Positions 36,924 to 46,444 of a DNA stretch of 64,000 bases are shown here, piece after piece. Position 1 is the first letter of the stretch. The number at the start of each line of letters is the position of its first letter. The notes under the pieces are model-generated. The model did no database searches. It saw nothing but the letters and a program-made list of their open reading frames with translations, and had not been told where the DNA came from. The stretch covers positions 212,690 to 276,689 of the forward strand of contig NZ_LOHE01000090.1 in NCBI RefSeq assembly GCF_001559865.1, read 5' to 3'. The DNA is from Abyssisolibacter fermentans (GTDB taxonomy: Bacteria; Bacillota; Clostridia; Tissierellales; MCWD3). Position numbers and translations under genes: made by a program.

Positions 36924-38078
36924 CTACTTAATCATCCCAATCCTTCTTATTTTAACGTCTACTTCAACTTTTAACATTATATTTCGAAACTTTTTATCCC
37001 AATCTTTTTTATAATCCTCCCAAATTTCAGGTTCGTATTTACTCAAATATTCTCCTATCCCTAAAATATCTGCATTATAATCTTTTTGGATTTTCTTTAT
37101 TATTTTTAATAATTGTTCTTTTATTTCTAATTCAACTTCTTTTTCCATATCTTTGACTAAATCTGATTGCAGCATCTTTTCTTCTGTTTCTAACTTATAC
37201 TGCTCAATATAACCTTCTATATTTACATCAAATTTAATTGTTAAATCCTCTTTGTTTTTCTCCACGCTTTTGCTACACTTTGAATTGGTTATAATATAAG
37301 GTACATTTATACCATTATAGTTAAAGCTTATTTCATCTAATTTTAATTCATTTAATAAGATCATTAAATTCTCATTTTCAAAATTATCTAAATATCCTAT
37401 AAATCTATATTCTCTGAGTACTGCCGAGCCGTCAATTTTAAATTTGTTTTTATAAGGCCTAACAAAAGGCATTATGGCTGTTCCGTTATTATGTAGTTTT
37501 TGCAATAAATCTCCTATTGTTATTGGGAAAAATCTTCCTCCTCTTTCTTTGGCTTTTAAAAGCTCTGATATATACACTCCTAGCATAGGTTCAACTTCAG
37601 CCTCTACCTGTAGTAAATCTTTAGCCTTTCCCTGAGCTACTAGAACGTTAGCTTTTCTTCCTATGTCCGGATCTCTTGACATACCATCAAGTATTTTTTG
37701 TAGTACAACTGGCTGTCTGACTAATTCTTCTCCTAATACTATTGCTTTTGTATGTGCTAAGAATATAGTTTTATTAGATGTAGTTGTCAGCTTTTTTGAT
37801 ACTTCAAACATATTATCTCCAACATCGCTTATTGTAAATATCGGTGTTCCTTGGCCTTTTTTCCCTATTGCCTTTAAATTCGGATAGACATATGTAACCT
37901 CAAATTTATTTGGCTCAGTAGATATTTCACTTTCATTGTCAGTATATTTATCTATTCCTATTACTGAAACAAAAGCCCTTTCATTTATTTCTATTTTATC
38001 CCAGCAACCTACTAGAAATAGGCTTGTTAGTATCAAAAAAAAGAGTACACAGTAATTTCTCTTATTCACTTTCAGCAC
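36924..38078 (-). CDS. Ger(x)C family spore germination lipoprotein
   Basis: 384 residues, the C subunit of a GerA-type nutrient receptor. The signal peptide ends in the lipobox LVGC (about residues 22-25) followed by WDKIEINERAFVSVIGID, the usual start of this family. The C-terminal GerAC domain ends with EVDVKIRRIGMIK. It overlaps the permease gene by 17 bp. It sits on the outer face of the inner spore membrane. Confidence 0.94.
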   Translation of the reverse strand: MLKVNKRNYCVLFFLILTSLFLVGCWDKIEINERAFVSVIGIDKYTDNESEISTEPNKFEVTYVYPNLKAIGKKGQGTPIFTISDVGDNMFEVSKKLTTTSNKTIFLAHTKAIVLGEELVRQPVVLQKILDGMSRDPDIGRKANVLVAQGKAKDLLQVEAEVEPMLGVYISELLKAKERGGRFFPITIGDLLQKLHNNGTAIMPFVRPYKNKFKIDGSAVLREYRFIGYLDNFENENLMILLNELKLDEISFNYNGINVPYIITNSKCSKSVEKNKEDLTIKFDVNIEGYIEQYKLETEEKMLQSDLVKDMEKEVELEIKEQLLKIIKKIQKDYNADILGIGEYLSKYEPEIWEDYKKDWDKKFRNIMLKVEVDVKIRRIGMIK

Positions 38079-39180
38079 TTCCTTTTTTCTTTTTCTTAAT
38101 TAATGCTATCCCATAATATAAGAATGGAACTACTATTAAAAGAAAAAAAGATAAGTATTTATCTATTAATTTTATATAATCATATACTTCTGCTATATTA
38201 TCAGGTAATAATGCTATAAAATATATAAATAAAATCATCGGTAAAACAAAAAAATCAAACTCTTTTGAACCTGTAACTCTTGACAGCACTTGTGCTCCAC
38301 AATAAAATTGTGTTACTAATGAGCCTAATACCATTAAAACCCAAAATGCCATTACCACCCCTTCTACATTTTCAATAAATGCTCCAGGAAGATTTATCGT
38401 TTTCATTAGTGATAAAGTAGGCCATATTAAGTGAATGGTTTCTTCTTTTCCAAATCTAAAAATACTAACCAAAAATGCTAAAATATAAATTCCTAGTATG
38501 CTTAATAATGCAATTAAGTTGTGCTTAACACTACCCTCTGGATTCTTTACGTATATAGTTGTAAAATATATTATTTCAAATCCGACAAAACTAAAGAATG
38601 TTGAAGGAACGCCTTTAATTATGGTCATGAAATCCACTTGAAATACTGGTAAAATATTGCTAATATCTAGGTCAGGAAATAGAGATATCCATAATACAAA
38701 TATTGGTATGATAACCAAGGGTATGATAACTTGAATTATTCTAGCTATGCATTCTATACCTTTTCTTGTAAGATATGCTGTTGTCAAAAGCATAGTGATT
38801 ATTATTACTTCTAAGGGTGTATTATTTAAGAGAAACATTTTTACAACTTCAGCAAATACCCTTACTACAACAGATATGAATGCTATTGTATATGTAAGAT
38901 ATACTAATGATACTATATCACCTAGAAATCTACCTACTAATTCTCTTCCCATTTCTACCAATGTATAATCCTTATATAATAATACAAGCTTTGTCATAAC
39001 AAACAAAACTATTATAGTCGCTAATCCCGTTATAAGTAATGTTACCCATCCGTCAGCACCTACGATTTCTGCTAAATTACTAGGTAGTGAAAGAATCCCA
39101 ACGCCTATAACTGTAGATATTATCATTGCTGCATTTTGTGATTTTGTTATTTTTCTATTATTAGCTATCATTTTTTTCAC
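38062..39180 (-). CDS. GerAB family germinant receptor permease
   Basis: 372 residues with about ten hydrophobic segments, of the endospore germination permease family (APC superfamily). It begins with NRKITKSQNAAMIISTVIGVGILSLP, the typical first helix. It is thought to bind the germinant and form part of the ion-conducting receptor. Overlaps the A-subunit gene by 20 bp and the C-subunit gene by 17 bp, so production is probably translationally coupled. Confidence 0.95.
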   Translation of the reverse strand: MKKMIANNRKITKSQNAAMIISTVIGVGILSLPSNLAEIVGADGWVTLLITGLATIIVLFVMTKLVLLYKDYTLVEMGRELVGRFLGDIVSLVYLTYTIAFISVVVRVFAEVVKMFLLNNTPLEVIIITMLLTTAYLTRKGIECIARIIQVIIPLVIIPIFVLWISLFPDLDISNILPVFQVDFMTIIKGVPSTFFSFVGFEIIYFTTIYVKNPEGSVKHNLIALLSILGIYILAFLVSIFRFGKEETIHLIWPTLSLMKTINLPGAFIENVEGVVMAFWVLMVLGSLVTQFYCGAQVLSRVTGSKEFDFFVLPMILFIYFIALLPDNIAEVYDYIKLIDKYLSFFLLIVVPFLYYGIALIKKKKKGSAESE

Positions 39181-40738
39181 CTCTTTGATTGTCTTTTTTA
39201 TTTTCCCTCATCCTAACCTTGTTTTTGACCTCTAGAAATACAGGTCTTTTTTTCATCAATTTTAATGGATATTTAACATAACTATCTTCTATATCTTGTC
39301 TATAATCTAATATACTAGAGTATGGAGACAGATATGGAGTTCCAAAGCTTTTTAAATCTGCTAAATGGGTACCCAATATTATTAATGCTAACATTATTCC
39401 ATATAAGCCTAAAGCTGCTGCTACTATCATCATAAAGAATCTTGCAAGTCTAATTGCGGATGAAAAGCTGTAATTTGGTAAGACAAATGATGAAATTGTT
39501 GTTAAAGCTACTATAATAACCATTAGGGGACTTACTATTCCTGCCTCAACTGAAGCCTGACCAATTACAAGTCCTCCTACAATTCCTATTGTAGTTCCTA
39601 TAGGACCTGCTATTCTTGTTCCTGATTCTCTTAACAACTCTAATGTTATCTCCATCATAAATGCTTCTATAAAAGCTGGAAAAGGAACTCCCATTCTTGT
39701 AGCAGCAACATATAACGCTAGTCCTGTTGGTAACATACCAGGATGATATGATGTAATTGCTATGTATAATGCTGGAAGAATTAATGTAAGTACTAACGCT
39801 ATATATCTTATTAATCTTATAAATGACGCTACTGTCCATCTATCATAGTAGTCTTCAGAAGATTGCAGCATTATATCTAGCGTTGCAGGTACTAGCAAGG
39901 CAAATGGTGTATTATCAACTACTATTGCTACTCTACCTTCGTACAAAGCTGCTGATACTGCATCTGGACGCTCTGTATTTTCAATTTGAGGAAATGGAGA
40001 AATCCAATCATCTTGAATTAGCTGTTCTATATATGAGCTGTCTATTATAGCATCTATATCAATGCTTTTAAGCCTATCGTTTACTTCTTTTAATAGTTCA
40101 TTATTGCATATATCTTCTATATACATAATAGCTATGTCTGTCTTTGACCTTTTACCTATTTGGATATATTTCAGCTTAAGTTTAGGGTCTCTGATTCTTC
40201 TCCTAATTAAAGATGTATTGACTTTACCTGTCTCTACAAAACCATCTCTGGGTCCTCTTATTACTGTCTCAGTTTCTGGTTCTGATATCCCTCTTATTGG
40301 CCAACCTCTAGTACCTATAACTACCGCTTTCTTGTATCCATCTAGCAATAGTACAGTTTCTCCAATTAAAATATTATCTATTGCTTCTTGCAAATCTTCT
40401 ATCTCATTAATTTCAGTCATTGCTATATTACCTTTTACTGCTAAATCATAGAGATCAAATTTATTGTCATCTACGTTCGGCTTTGTAAGTCTAGCTTGCT
40501 GCATAAGTGATTCCAGCACAAAATTACTTACCTGATCTTTATTGGCAAGTCCATCAGTGAAAATAACTGATAACTTATGATTCTGTTCTTGACCTATTTT
40601 AAATTCTCTATATATTACATCATCACAATCTTTAAGTATTTCTTTTATGTTGGATAGATTTTTTTCTATATCAGCTTCAATTGGTATTTTAATTTCTTTT
40701 TTATTTTGATCATCATCTTTCCTATTCAAAAACTTCAT
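39161..40738 (-). CDS. GerA family germinant receptor subunit A
   Basis: 525 residues. The soluble N-terminal domain (about 1-290) carries VIRGPRDGFVETGKVNTSLIR, a hallmark of GerA proteins. The C-terminal half has five or six membrane segments (from about residue 310: RYIALVLTLILPALYIAITS) with the motif GVPFPAFIEAFMMEITLELLRE. GerA subunits form a membrane channel that opens on germinant binding. The start is supported by AAAGGAG. The germinant is unknown. Confidence 0.96.
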   Translation of the reverse strand: MKFLNRKDDDQNKKEIKIPIEADIEKNLSNIKEILKDCDDVIYREFKIGQEQNHKLSVIFTDGLANKDQVSNFVLESLMQQARLTKPNVDDNKFDLYDLAVKGNIAMTEINEIEDLQEAIDNILIGETVLLLDGYKKAVVIGTRGWPIRGISEPETETVIRGPRDGFVETGKVNTSLIRRRIRDPKLKLKYIQIGKRSKTDIAIMYIEDICNNELLKEVNDRLKSIDIDAIIDSSYIEQLIQDDWISPFPQIENTERPDAVSAALYEGRVAIVVDNTPFALLVPATLDIMLQSSEDYYDRWTVASFIRLIRYIALVLTLILPALYIAITSYHPGMLPTGLALYVAATRMGVPFPAFIEAFMMEITLELLRESGTRIAGPIGTTIGIVGGLVIGQASVEAGIVSPLMVIIVALTTISSFVLPNYSFSSAIRLARFFMMIVAAALGLYGIMLALIILGTHLADLKSFGTPYLSPYSSILDYRQDIEDSYVKYPLKLMKKRPVFLEVKNKVRMRENKKDNQRGEKNDS

Positions 40739-40759
40739 ATATAAACTCCTTTATCCTGT

Positions 40760-40969
40760 CTATTTTGCTATTTTAGACAAACCATATAATACCGGTCCTA
40801 ATATCATGTAAGTCAATCCGATTCCTTTAGCTATTTTAGTTTCTTTTTTTAACCCCAATCTTTCAAATCTCTTTGCATCTCCAAAATATGTAAATACGCC
40901 TATGAAAACTATTAATATGACAAAATAGATATTCGTCAAATTATTTATTTGCTTTAAAAATTCTTCCAT
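40760..40969 (-). CDS. Small membrane protein at the head of the ger operon (CLC_0170-like)
   Basis: 69 residues with two membrane segments (about 12-30 and 48-64). The linker FGDAKRFERLGLKKETKIAK is typical of the small CLC_0170-type proteins found with gerA operons in clostridia. The gene lies 21 bp upstream of the A-subunit gene. It may be an accessory subunit of the receptor (compare the small GerD/GerE-type partners), but its function is not known. Confidence 0.75.
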   Translation of the reverse strand: MEEFLKQINNLTNIYFVILIVFIGVFTYFGDAKRFERLGLKKETKIAKGIGLTYMILGPVLYGLSKIAK

Positions 40970-41416
40970 TATATCACCTACACTTTGTTAAAACTCACTC
41001 GTAAACATATTTCTATTATTTGCTATAGATATTATAGTTATACACATTTTCTAGTCATAATGCTAATGATCTAATGATTGATTTAAAACCAATATTTTGT
41101 ATTTAAGTTATATTTTTATCTATATTTTATATTTTCTCTCTAATGTGATATACTAATATAGTAAAGTGTATTTAACCAAGGATATTTTCTATTTATTTAA
41201 CTTTAAGAATTGTTTAAGTAGAATAACATCTCAATGATTAGTCATTTTTAATCAATTTACCATTCTTTAATATTTCAATAAAATTCTTCTTATAAAAAAT
41301 CTATTATGAAAATTTAAAGTAATTTTCAAAAATATTTTTGAGGAAATGTATTAAAATACAAAAAAATAGAATATCTAAAGGTTTTAACCTAAAAATAGTA
41401 CTGAGGAGTGATGCTA
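40970..41416. other. Divergent intergenic region between ger operon and KamA paralogue
   Basis: Very AT-rich. A possible extended -10 element TGATATACT (41146-41154) faces the plus strand and would leave a leader of about 250 nt. Nothing else was recognised. Confidence 0.4.
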
Positions 41417-42529
41417 GTGACAAAATGGAAAAAAAATCTTGCTAAAAGCATTGTATCGATTGATGAATTGGCTCAAAATATTCATCTTTCAAATACAGAA
41501 AGACAGGAATTAATAGAAATCTCTAAAAGGCACCCTATGAGGATTACAAAATATTACTATGATCTTATTGATTGGGATGATCCAAACGACCCTATTAGAA
41601 AACTTTCAATTCCATCTATCAAGGAACTTGATAAAGAGGGAGACTATGATACAAGTGGAGAATCTACAAACACTAAAATGCCCGGTCTTCAACATAAATA
41701 TAAAGCAACAGCACTTGTACTTTCTACCAATATTTGCTTTATGTATTGCCGGTACTGTTTTAGAAAGAGAATGGTTGGTTACTCATCTGATGAAATTCTA
41801 AGTCGCTTAGATGAATCTACTTCCTACATCAAAAAACATAAAGAAATAAACAACGTTCTTATAACAGGTGGTGATGCCTTTACTCTTTCAAATGATATGA
41901 TAGAAAATTATCTTAAAGAGCTAACTGAAATAGATCACCTTGATTTTATAAGATTTGGAACTCGAATACCTGTTGTTTTTCCAGAAAGAATTTATAATGA
42001 CAATGAGTTATTAAATATACTGAAGCATTATAATACGAAAAAGAAAATTATCATAGTAACACAATTTAACCATCCTAAAGAATTAACAAATGAGGCCTAC
42101 AAAAGTAGCCAAGCTCTCCTTAATGCCGGTCTTAACATTAGAAATCAAACAGTCCTACTCAAGGGTGTCAATGATAATCCTTTGACTTTGTCAAAGCTTT
42201 TGAATAATCTTCCAAAATTTGGGGTTCATCCTTATTATGTATTCCAATGTCGTCCTGTAAAAGGCGTAAAGAATAATTTCCAGTTACCAATTTATGAAGG
42301 TATCAAAATCATACAAGAAACAAAGCATTATTTAAATGGTATCAGTAAAGGTTTTAGATTTGCGATGTCTCATCCACGAGGTAAAATCGAAATCCTTGGC
42401 GTAACGGATAATAAATTTATTTTCAAATTTCATCAAAATAAATATGATGAAGATGAAGGAAAAATATTCTTAAGGGATATTGATAAAAAAGCACGTTGGC
42501 TCGATAAAGATCTAAATCCTATCATTTAG
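41417..42529 (+). CDS. KamA-family radical SAM aminomutase of uncertain substrate
   Basis: 371 residues, plus strand. The CxxxCxxC cluster motif is CFMYCRYC (C107, C111, C114), and a PLP-type lysine is kept (K323, HPRGKIE). The two aspartates that hold the epsilon-amino group in lysine 2,3-aminomutase are replaced: Arg279 stands at the first (FQCRPVKG against YQCDLSMG of the KamA in this window) and Ser318 at the second. Loss of both acids suggests a substrate other than lysine. Glutamate 2,3-aminomutase also replaces them (Lys and Asn), so an acidic amino acid is plausible. The protein lacks the long C-terminal extension of KamA. Start: GTG at 41417, 8 nt after GAGGAG; earlier GTG and ATG codons are too close. 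Confidence 0.85.
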   Translation: MTKWKKNLAKSIVSIDELAQNIHLSNTERQELIEISKRHPMRITKYYYDLIDWDDPNDPIRKLSIPSIKELDKEGDYDTSGESTNTKMPGLQHKYKATALVLSTNICFMYCRYCFRKRMVGYSSDEILSRLDESTSYIKKHKEINNVLITGGDAFTLSNDMIENYLKELTEIDHLDFIRFGTRIPVVFPERIYNDNELLNILKHYNTKKKIIIVTQFNHPKELTNEAYKSSQALLNAGLNIRNQTVLLKGVNDNPLTLSKLLNNLPKFGVHPYYVFQCRPVKGVKNNFQLPIYEGIKIIQETKHYLNGISKGFRFAMSHPRGKIEILGVTDNKFIFKFHQNKYDEDEGKIFLRDIDKKARWLDKDLNPII

Positions 42530-42550
42530 TATTACTATAGTTATATCTAT

Positions 42551-42623
42551 CTCTTACCCATTCATAGAGGTAAGTGAATTCACAAGAAATCATAGATTTC
42601 TGCTCTCTATTCATAAGTAAGAG
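42551..42623 (+). repeat. Family C short palindromic repeat
   Basis: Divergent copy: CTCTTACCCATTCATAGAGG, AAGTGAATTCACAAGAAATC, TAGATTTCTGCTCTC, ending in TAAGTAAGAG. The outer CTCTTAC and GTAAGAG form a long stem, so the unit would fold on itself. Confidence 0.55.
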
Positions 42624-42728
42624 AATCATGTAAACTTTAGAATAGGTGCCTGTCATAATATAAATTTTGAGATTTCTCTTATGGCAAAGTTAAAAGCAAT
42701 TGAATAATATAGGTTTAAAATACTAAAA

Positions 42729-42765
42729 AAACCATGATTAATCAAATGCTGTTTAATCATGGTTT
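42729..42765. terminator. Bidirectional terminator between converging genes
   Basis: ACCATGATTAA and TTAATCATGGT form a stem with a short loop; A-run on the left and T-run on the right give tails for both directions. Confidence 0.85.
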
Positions 42766-42773
42766 TTAATAAA

Positions 42774-43841
42774 TTATTTATGCAATTTTATACTCATAAT
42801 ACCTGATTTCATAATTGTTTTCCTAATAGTAGATTGATACATAGCAGGACTTTTGAGATTTTTACATATTATATTCATTTTAAGTAAATTAGCTCTCTTT
42901 TCATAATTACTTAGTACGTTTTCTGCCCTTAATTCTATGGCTTGTGCTAATTCCATTGCACTTCTAAATGCATAACTTATACCTTCTGCTGAACTAGGAC
43001 TAATGAATCCCGCTGCCTCACCTACCAATATAATATTTTCCTCTCCTAAGCATATCTGATTTAATTTTTTAGGTCTCATTATAAATGCACCATTTCTTTT
43101 TACTTTGTTTTCAAGATTAAATCCATATTTAATCAATTTTTGTTTCAATAATTCAAACTTTTGTATTGCTTTACTATCGTCTTTTAGTGCGGATCCGATT
43201 ATTAAATACTCTTGCTTTGGTATTATCCAAGAGTAAAAGTCTGTTATTTCTTCATCAAATATTGCACCATAATACGAATGTTCATCATTTGTAGCAAACC
43301 AATCTTGTATAGAAATATATTTTTGTGGCATTGGTTTATATTTAAACGCTTTTCTTCTTATCATAGAGTTAGCTCCGTCAGCACCAATGAGATATTTAGT
43401 TCTAAGACTGTATGATTTACCATCCTGAGTATAATTTATTACTAATTCATTATCTTTTTTTTCATATTTTTTAAATATACATCCGGTTTTAATTTCTACA
43501 TTTGAACTAACTAACGATAACAACCATCTATCAAATTTTTGCCTATCAATATTAATATAATGCCTTTGATAATACTTTTCTACAGAATTATTTATATCAA
43601 TAGTTCGAACGGCAAACAATTGTGGGCTTTGAAGAACCGAATTAGGAATACCAAGACCAAATTTTGCAAGCATTTTTTGTGCATCTGGAGCTAGTAAACC
43701 TCCACAACATTTCTGACTTGGGGATTCAAATTTATCTTCAAATGTTCTCTTTTCCAATATTAAAACCTTGTATTTTTTATTAATCAATCTTCCTAAAGTT
43801 GCTCCAGCAGGCCCACCTCCGACAATCACATAATCATACAT
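42774..43841 (-). CDS. FAD-dependent oxidoreductase of the geranylgeranyl reductase family
   Basis: 355 residues. The N-terminal FAD-binding motif is YVIVGGGPAGATLG (about 4-17), and the second FAD motif is NIILVGEAAGFISPSSAEGI (about 265-284), as in geranylgeranyl reductase/FixC-type flavoproteins. The cysteine pair in SQKCCGGLLAPDAQK is typical of the group. The substrate may be a prenyl chain, quinone or amino acid; this cannot be decided from sequence. Start placed at 43841, with AAAGGAG 8 nt upstream; the previous ATG overlaps the stop of the VanZ gene. Confidence 0.85.
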   Translation of the reverse strand: MYDYVIVGGGPAGATLGRLINKKYKVLILEKRTFEDKFESPSQKCCGGLLAPDAQKMLAKFGLGIPNSVLQSPQLFAVRTIDINNSVEKYYQRHYINIDRQKFDRWLLSLVSSNVEIKTGCIFKKYEKKDNELVINYTQDGKSYSLRTKYLIGADGANSMIRRKAFKYKPMPQKYISIQDWFATNDEHSYYGAIFDEEITDFYSWIIPKQEYLIIGSALKDDSKAIQKFELLKQKLIKYGFNLENKVKRNGAFIMRPKKLNQICLGEENIILVGEAAGFISPSSAEGISYAFRSAMELAQAIELRAENVLSNYEKRANLLKMNIICKNLKSPAMYQSTIRKTIMKSGIMSIKLHK

Positions 43842-43855
43842 TTTGCCCACTCCTT

Positions 43856-44335
43856 TCATATTTTACATAAGAAATATTTTCTAAAAACTATATATATCAT
43901 ATATCCTAAAATTATACCTGTTGAGTTTAGTATAATATCATCTATATCAAAACATCCTACTGCAAAAACTATCTGTAATATTTCAATTAGTAGACTGGAA
44001 ACCACTCCAATTATCAACGTATATCTAAATTTAGATAATCTTTTAAATATTAATGGTAAGAAAAATCCTAATGGCATAAAAGCTATTATATTTCCAAAAA
44101 TATTAAAAAACCATACTGTAAAATTTACTCTCTCATAATACTTAATATAATTAATTATAGTCTTTAATGGATATAAATTATAACTTATACTTGAAACTTG
44201 GACTCTATCATAAGTTCCATATGCTCGTATGAATACTTGATATATAAGAATCAGTACATATATTATAAATAATACCAATATAATACTTTTAATAATTTTT
44301 GACTTATTTTTTAGGTTTACTTTTGTATTTCCCAC
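43856..44335 (-). CDS. VanZ-like membrane protein
   Basis: 159 residues with four membrane segments. Family phrases are SYNLYPLKTIINYI, FNIFGNIIAFMPLGFFLPLI, SLLIEILQIVF and FDIDDIILNSTGIILGY. VanZ-like proteins are linked to low-level glycopeptide resistance in some species, but most members have no known function. It lies 14 bp upstream of the flavoprotein gene and probably shares its transcript. No van resistance genes are nearby, so resistance should not be inferred. Confidence 0.88.
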   Translation of the reverse strand: MGNTKVNLKNKSKIIKSIILVLFIIYVLILIYQVFIRAYGTYDRVQVSSISYNLYPLKTIINYIKYYERVNFTVWFFNIFGNIIAFMPLGFFLPLIFKRLSKFRYTLIIGVVSSLLIEILQIVFAVGCFDIDDIILNSTGIILGYMIYIVFRKYFLCKI

Positions 44336-44367
44336 GCTGCACCTCTATTTAATAATTTATATATAAT

Positions 44368-44502
44368 CCTAGATTATTTATAAAAATTAATGCTTTGTTT
44401 CTCTACCAAGAATTTTACCATAGATAGATTAAATTGTCTTCAATATCGGAATAATCGTCGAAAAATCAGATGATAATAAAATAGGAGTAAGCAACTCACA
44501 CC
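44368..44502. repeat. Degenerate family A/C remnant
   Basis: Starts CCTAGATTATTTATAAAAA, similar to the family A end, and ends with AATAGGAGTAAGCAACTCAC of family C. The interior has diverged too far to define boundaries. Confidence 0.35.
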
Positions 44503-44504
44503 AA

Positions 44505-44525
44505 TAAAAAAAACGGCTTTTAGCC
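44505..44525 (-). terminator. Terminator of the GntR-family gene
   Basis: GGCT-AAA-AGCC with flanking pairs, followed on the minus strand by GTTTTTTTT, 8 bp after the stop codon. Confidence 0.7.
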
Positions 44526-44532
44526 ATTTATT

Positions 44533-45213
44533 TTATTCACCAATTGTATTTTTTGATTGTTTTATGATGTTATTTTTTAATGATTCTATATGTTGTTGTG
44601 CATATTCTCTTGCTTTTTCACAGTCTCTATTGACTATCGCATTAAGAATCCTCTCATGCTCTACCCCTACTTTATGAGCTAAGTCATAACTATTCATATA
44701 TGTTTTTCTATATCTTCCTACTTGTTCTCTAAGATTATCAAGCATATTAATTAACCTACTATTTCTAGTCGCTTTATAAATAATATCATGAAATTCGATA
44801 TCCTTTTGAAGCTTCAAATCTACATCTTTTTTATAAAAACAACTTTCAAATTCAGAATGTTTTGCTTGTAAAAGCATTAATTCTCGCTCACTCATTCTCT
44901 GTGTTGCTAAGTATGAAGCTAATCCCTCTAGTGCCATTCTAACTTCAAATATATTAATTACATCATTTAACGATACATCTGCAACATATGCTCCTTTTCT
45001 AGCTACCATTACAACTAAACCTTCTAATTCTAGTTTTCTAATAGCCTCTCTTACTGGTGTTCTACTAACTCCCAGCTTCTCTGCTAACTGTATTTCCATA
45101 AGTCTTTGTCCTGGTTTTAATACTCCCCCAATAATAGCTTCTCTCAGGTGATTAAAAACTATTTCTCTCAAAGGCTTATAATTATTTAAATTTAACCCTT
45201 CCAGTTCATTCAC
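44533..45213 (-). CDS. GntR/FadR-family transcriptional regulator
   Basis: 226 residues. An N-terminal winged HTH (about 15-75, AEKLGVSRTPVREAIRKLELEGLV) is followed by an FCD ligand-binding domain (about 80-215) with FEVRMALEGLASYLA and the metal-ligand-like pattern EFHDIIYKATRN and HERILNAIV. Such regulators respond to small carboxylic acids. The start is the GTG at 45213, 9 nt after GGAGG; the ATG at 45222 touches the ribosome site. It lies 30 bp downstream of ispE, an arrangement seen in other clostridia. Target genes are unknown. Confidence 0.9.
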   Translation of the reverse strand: MNELEGLNLNNYKPLREIVFNHLREAIIGGVLKPGQRLMEIQLAEKLGVSRTPVREAIRKLELEGLVVMVARKGAYVADVSLNDVINIFEVRMALEGLASYLATQRMSERELMLLQAKHSEFESCFYKKDVDLKLQKDIEFHDIIYKATRNSRLINMLDNLREQVGRYRKTYMNSYDLAHKVGVEHERILNAIVNRDCEKAREYAQQHIESLKNNIIKQSKNTIGE

Positions 45214-45243
45214 CGTAACCATCCTCCAATCAGATTTTATTTC

Positions 45244-46095
45244 TTAAATTGATTTTGTTTTTTTTACAAATGGAATAAATTTTTTAATTTCACAATAGCA
45301 ATTTTCCAAATCTTCTTCATTATCAAATAATCCGAACACTGTTGGTCCACTTCCACTCATAAGACTTCCTATTGACCCATTATTTATCATTTTTTCCTTT
45401 ATTGTTTTTATTATATCATATTTTTTTATTGTAACTGTTTCTAAAACATTCCCCATGTTTTTTGATAAAGTATACAAATCATTTTTTTCTATACTTTCAA
45501 CTATTTTATCTATGTTTGGATGATCATTTACATTACTTAATTGAAGATTATTATATACATATGCTGTAGATACATCAATATCTGGTTTTGCAATTAATAC
45601 TAGTCTATTTTTAAATGATTTTAACTCAGTAATCTCATTTCCTATCCCTTGAGCTAAAGCAGTGCCTCCACAAATACAATACGGTACATCGGCTCCTATT
45701 AAAACTCCTATTTCCATCAATTCCGTTTTTGTCAATTTCAGATTCCATAGCTTATTTAAACCAATCAATACAGCTGCTGCATCTGAGCTTCCGCCCGCTA
45801 AACCTGCGGCTATAGGTATGTTTTTTTCTATTATCACCCGTACTCCCTTTTGTATATTATACTTTGTACACATAATATTCCATGCTTTATAAGCTAAATT
45901 ACTTGCATCTGTAGGTACTTTTGAACAGTTACATTCTATTTGGGCTGTGTTTCCTTCTTCAATTAATGTTACTTTGTCATATATATCTATTTGCTGCATA
46001 ATCATTTTTAAGTTATGATATCCATCTTCTCTTTTCGATATAACATCTAATGAAAGATTTATTTTTGCATATGCTTTTAAAAGTAGACTGTTCAT
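45244..46095 (-). CDS. ispE: 4-diphosphocytidyl-2-C-methyl-D-erythritol kinase
   Basis: 283 residues, normal length. Phosphorylates CDP-methylerythritol with ATP in the MEP pathway of isoprenoid synthesis. The GHMP-kinase motif is PIAAGLAGGSSDAAAVL (about 92-108), the N-terminal motif is AYAKINLSLDVISKREDGYH, and the C-terminal glycine motif is GSLMSGSGPTVFGLF. It is part of the conserved veg-SPOCS-ispE neighbourhood. Confidence 0.97.
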   Translation of the reverse strand: MNSLLLKAYAKINLSLDVISKREDGYHNLKMIMQQIDIYDKVTLIEEGNTAQIECNCSKVPTDASNLAYKAWNIMCTKYNIQKGVRVIIEKNIPIAAGLAGGSSDAAAVLIGLNKLWNLKLTKTELMEIGVLIGADVPYCICGGTALAQGIGNEITELKSFKNRLVLIAKPDIDVSTAYVYNNLQLSNVNDHPNIDKIVESIEKNDLYTLSKNMGNVLETVTIKKYDIIKTIKEKMINNGSIGSLMSGSGPTVFGLFDNEEDLENCYCEIKKFIPFVKKTKSI

Positions 46096-46444
46096 AAAAT
46101 CAACTCCATTTAAGTGTTTATAATAACAACATATATAAAAACTAGATTTCGTTAGGTATATAATACTATACTATCTTATATAATCCATATCAAGGATAAT
46201 CATTATCATGTTTTATTAATTATATAACATTTAGATAGTATAAAGCAAAAACTTTTTTACTAAAATTAGGCTTTCAATCTTTTAATATTTCATAATCAAA
46301 CTGTTTTCTCTCCTACTCAGTTTCTTACTAGGGTTCAATCCAAATTTTTTTGGTTTCACTGCTAACAAAAACTGTCTTTAATGATTTTTATAATCATTTA
46401 AAGACAGTTAATTTTTAGTATTTTATTGTATCATTTACAGAAAA
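46096..46444. other. Intergenic region upstream of ispE
   Basis: AT-rich. A truncated family C-like block (CTCCTACTCAGTTTCTTACT followed by AATTTTTTTGGTTTCACTGCT, about 46312-46364) and the terminator at 46370-46408 lie at the right end. No gene was seen. Confidence 0.55.
46370..46408 (-). terminator. Terminator of the SPOCS/LysM gene
   Basis: AACTGTCTTTAAATGATTA pairs with TAATCATTAAAGACAGTT (one bulge), followed on the minus strand by TTTTTGTT. It lies about 36 bp after the stop. Confidence 0.8.

Noticed and set aside
43856..44335. Glycopeptide resistance determinant
   Set aside because: VanZ-like proteins are widespread without resistance function, and no vanA, vanH, vanX or two-component genes are nearby.
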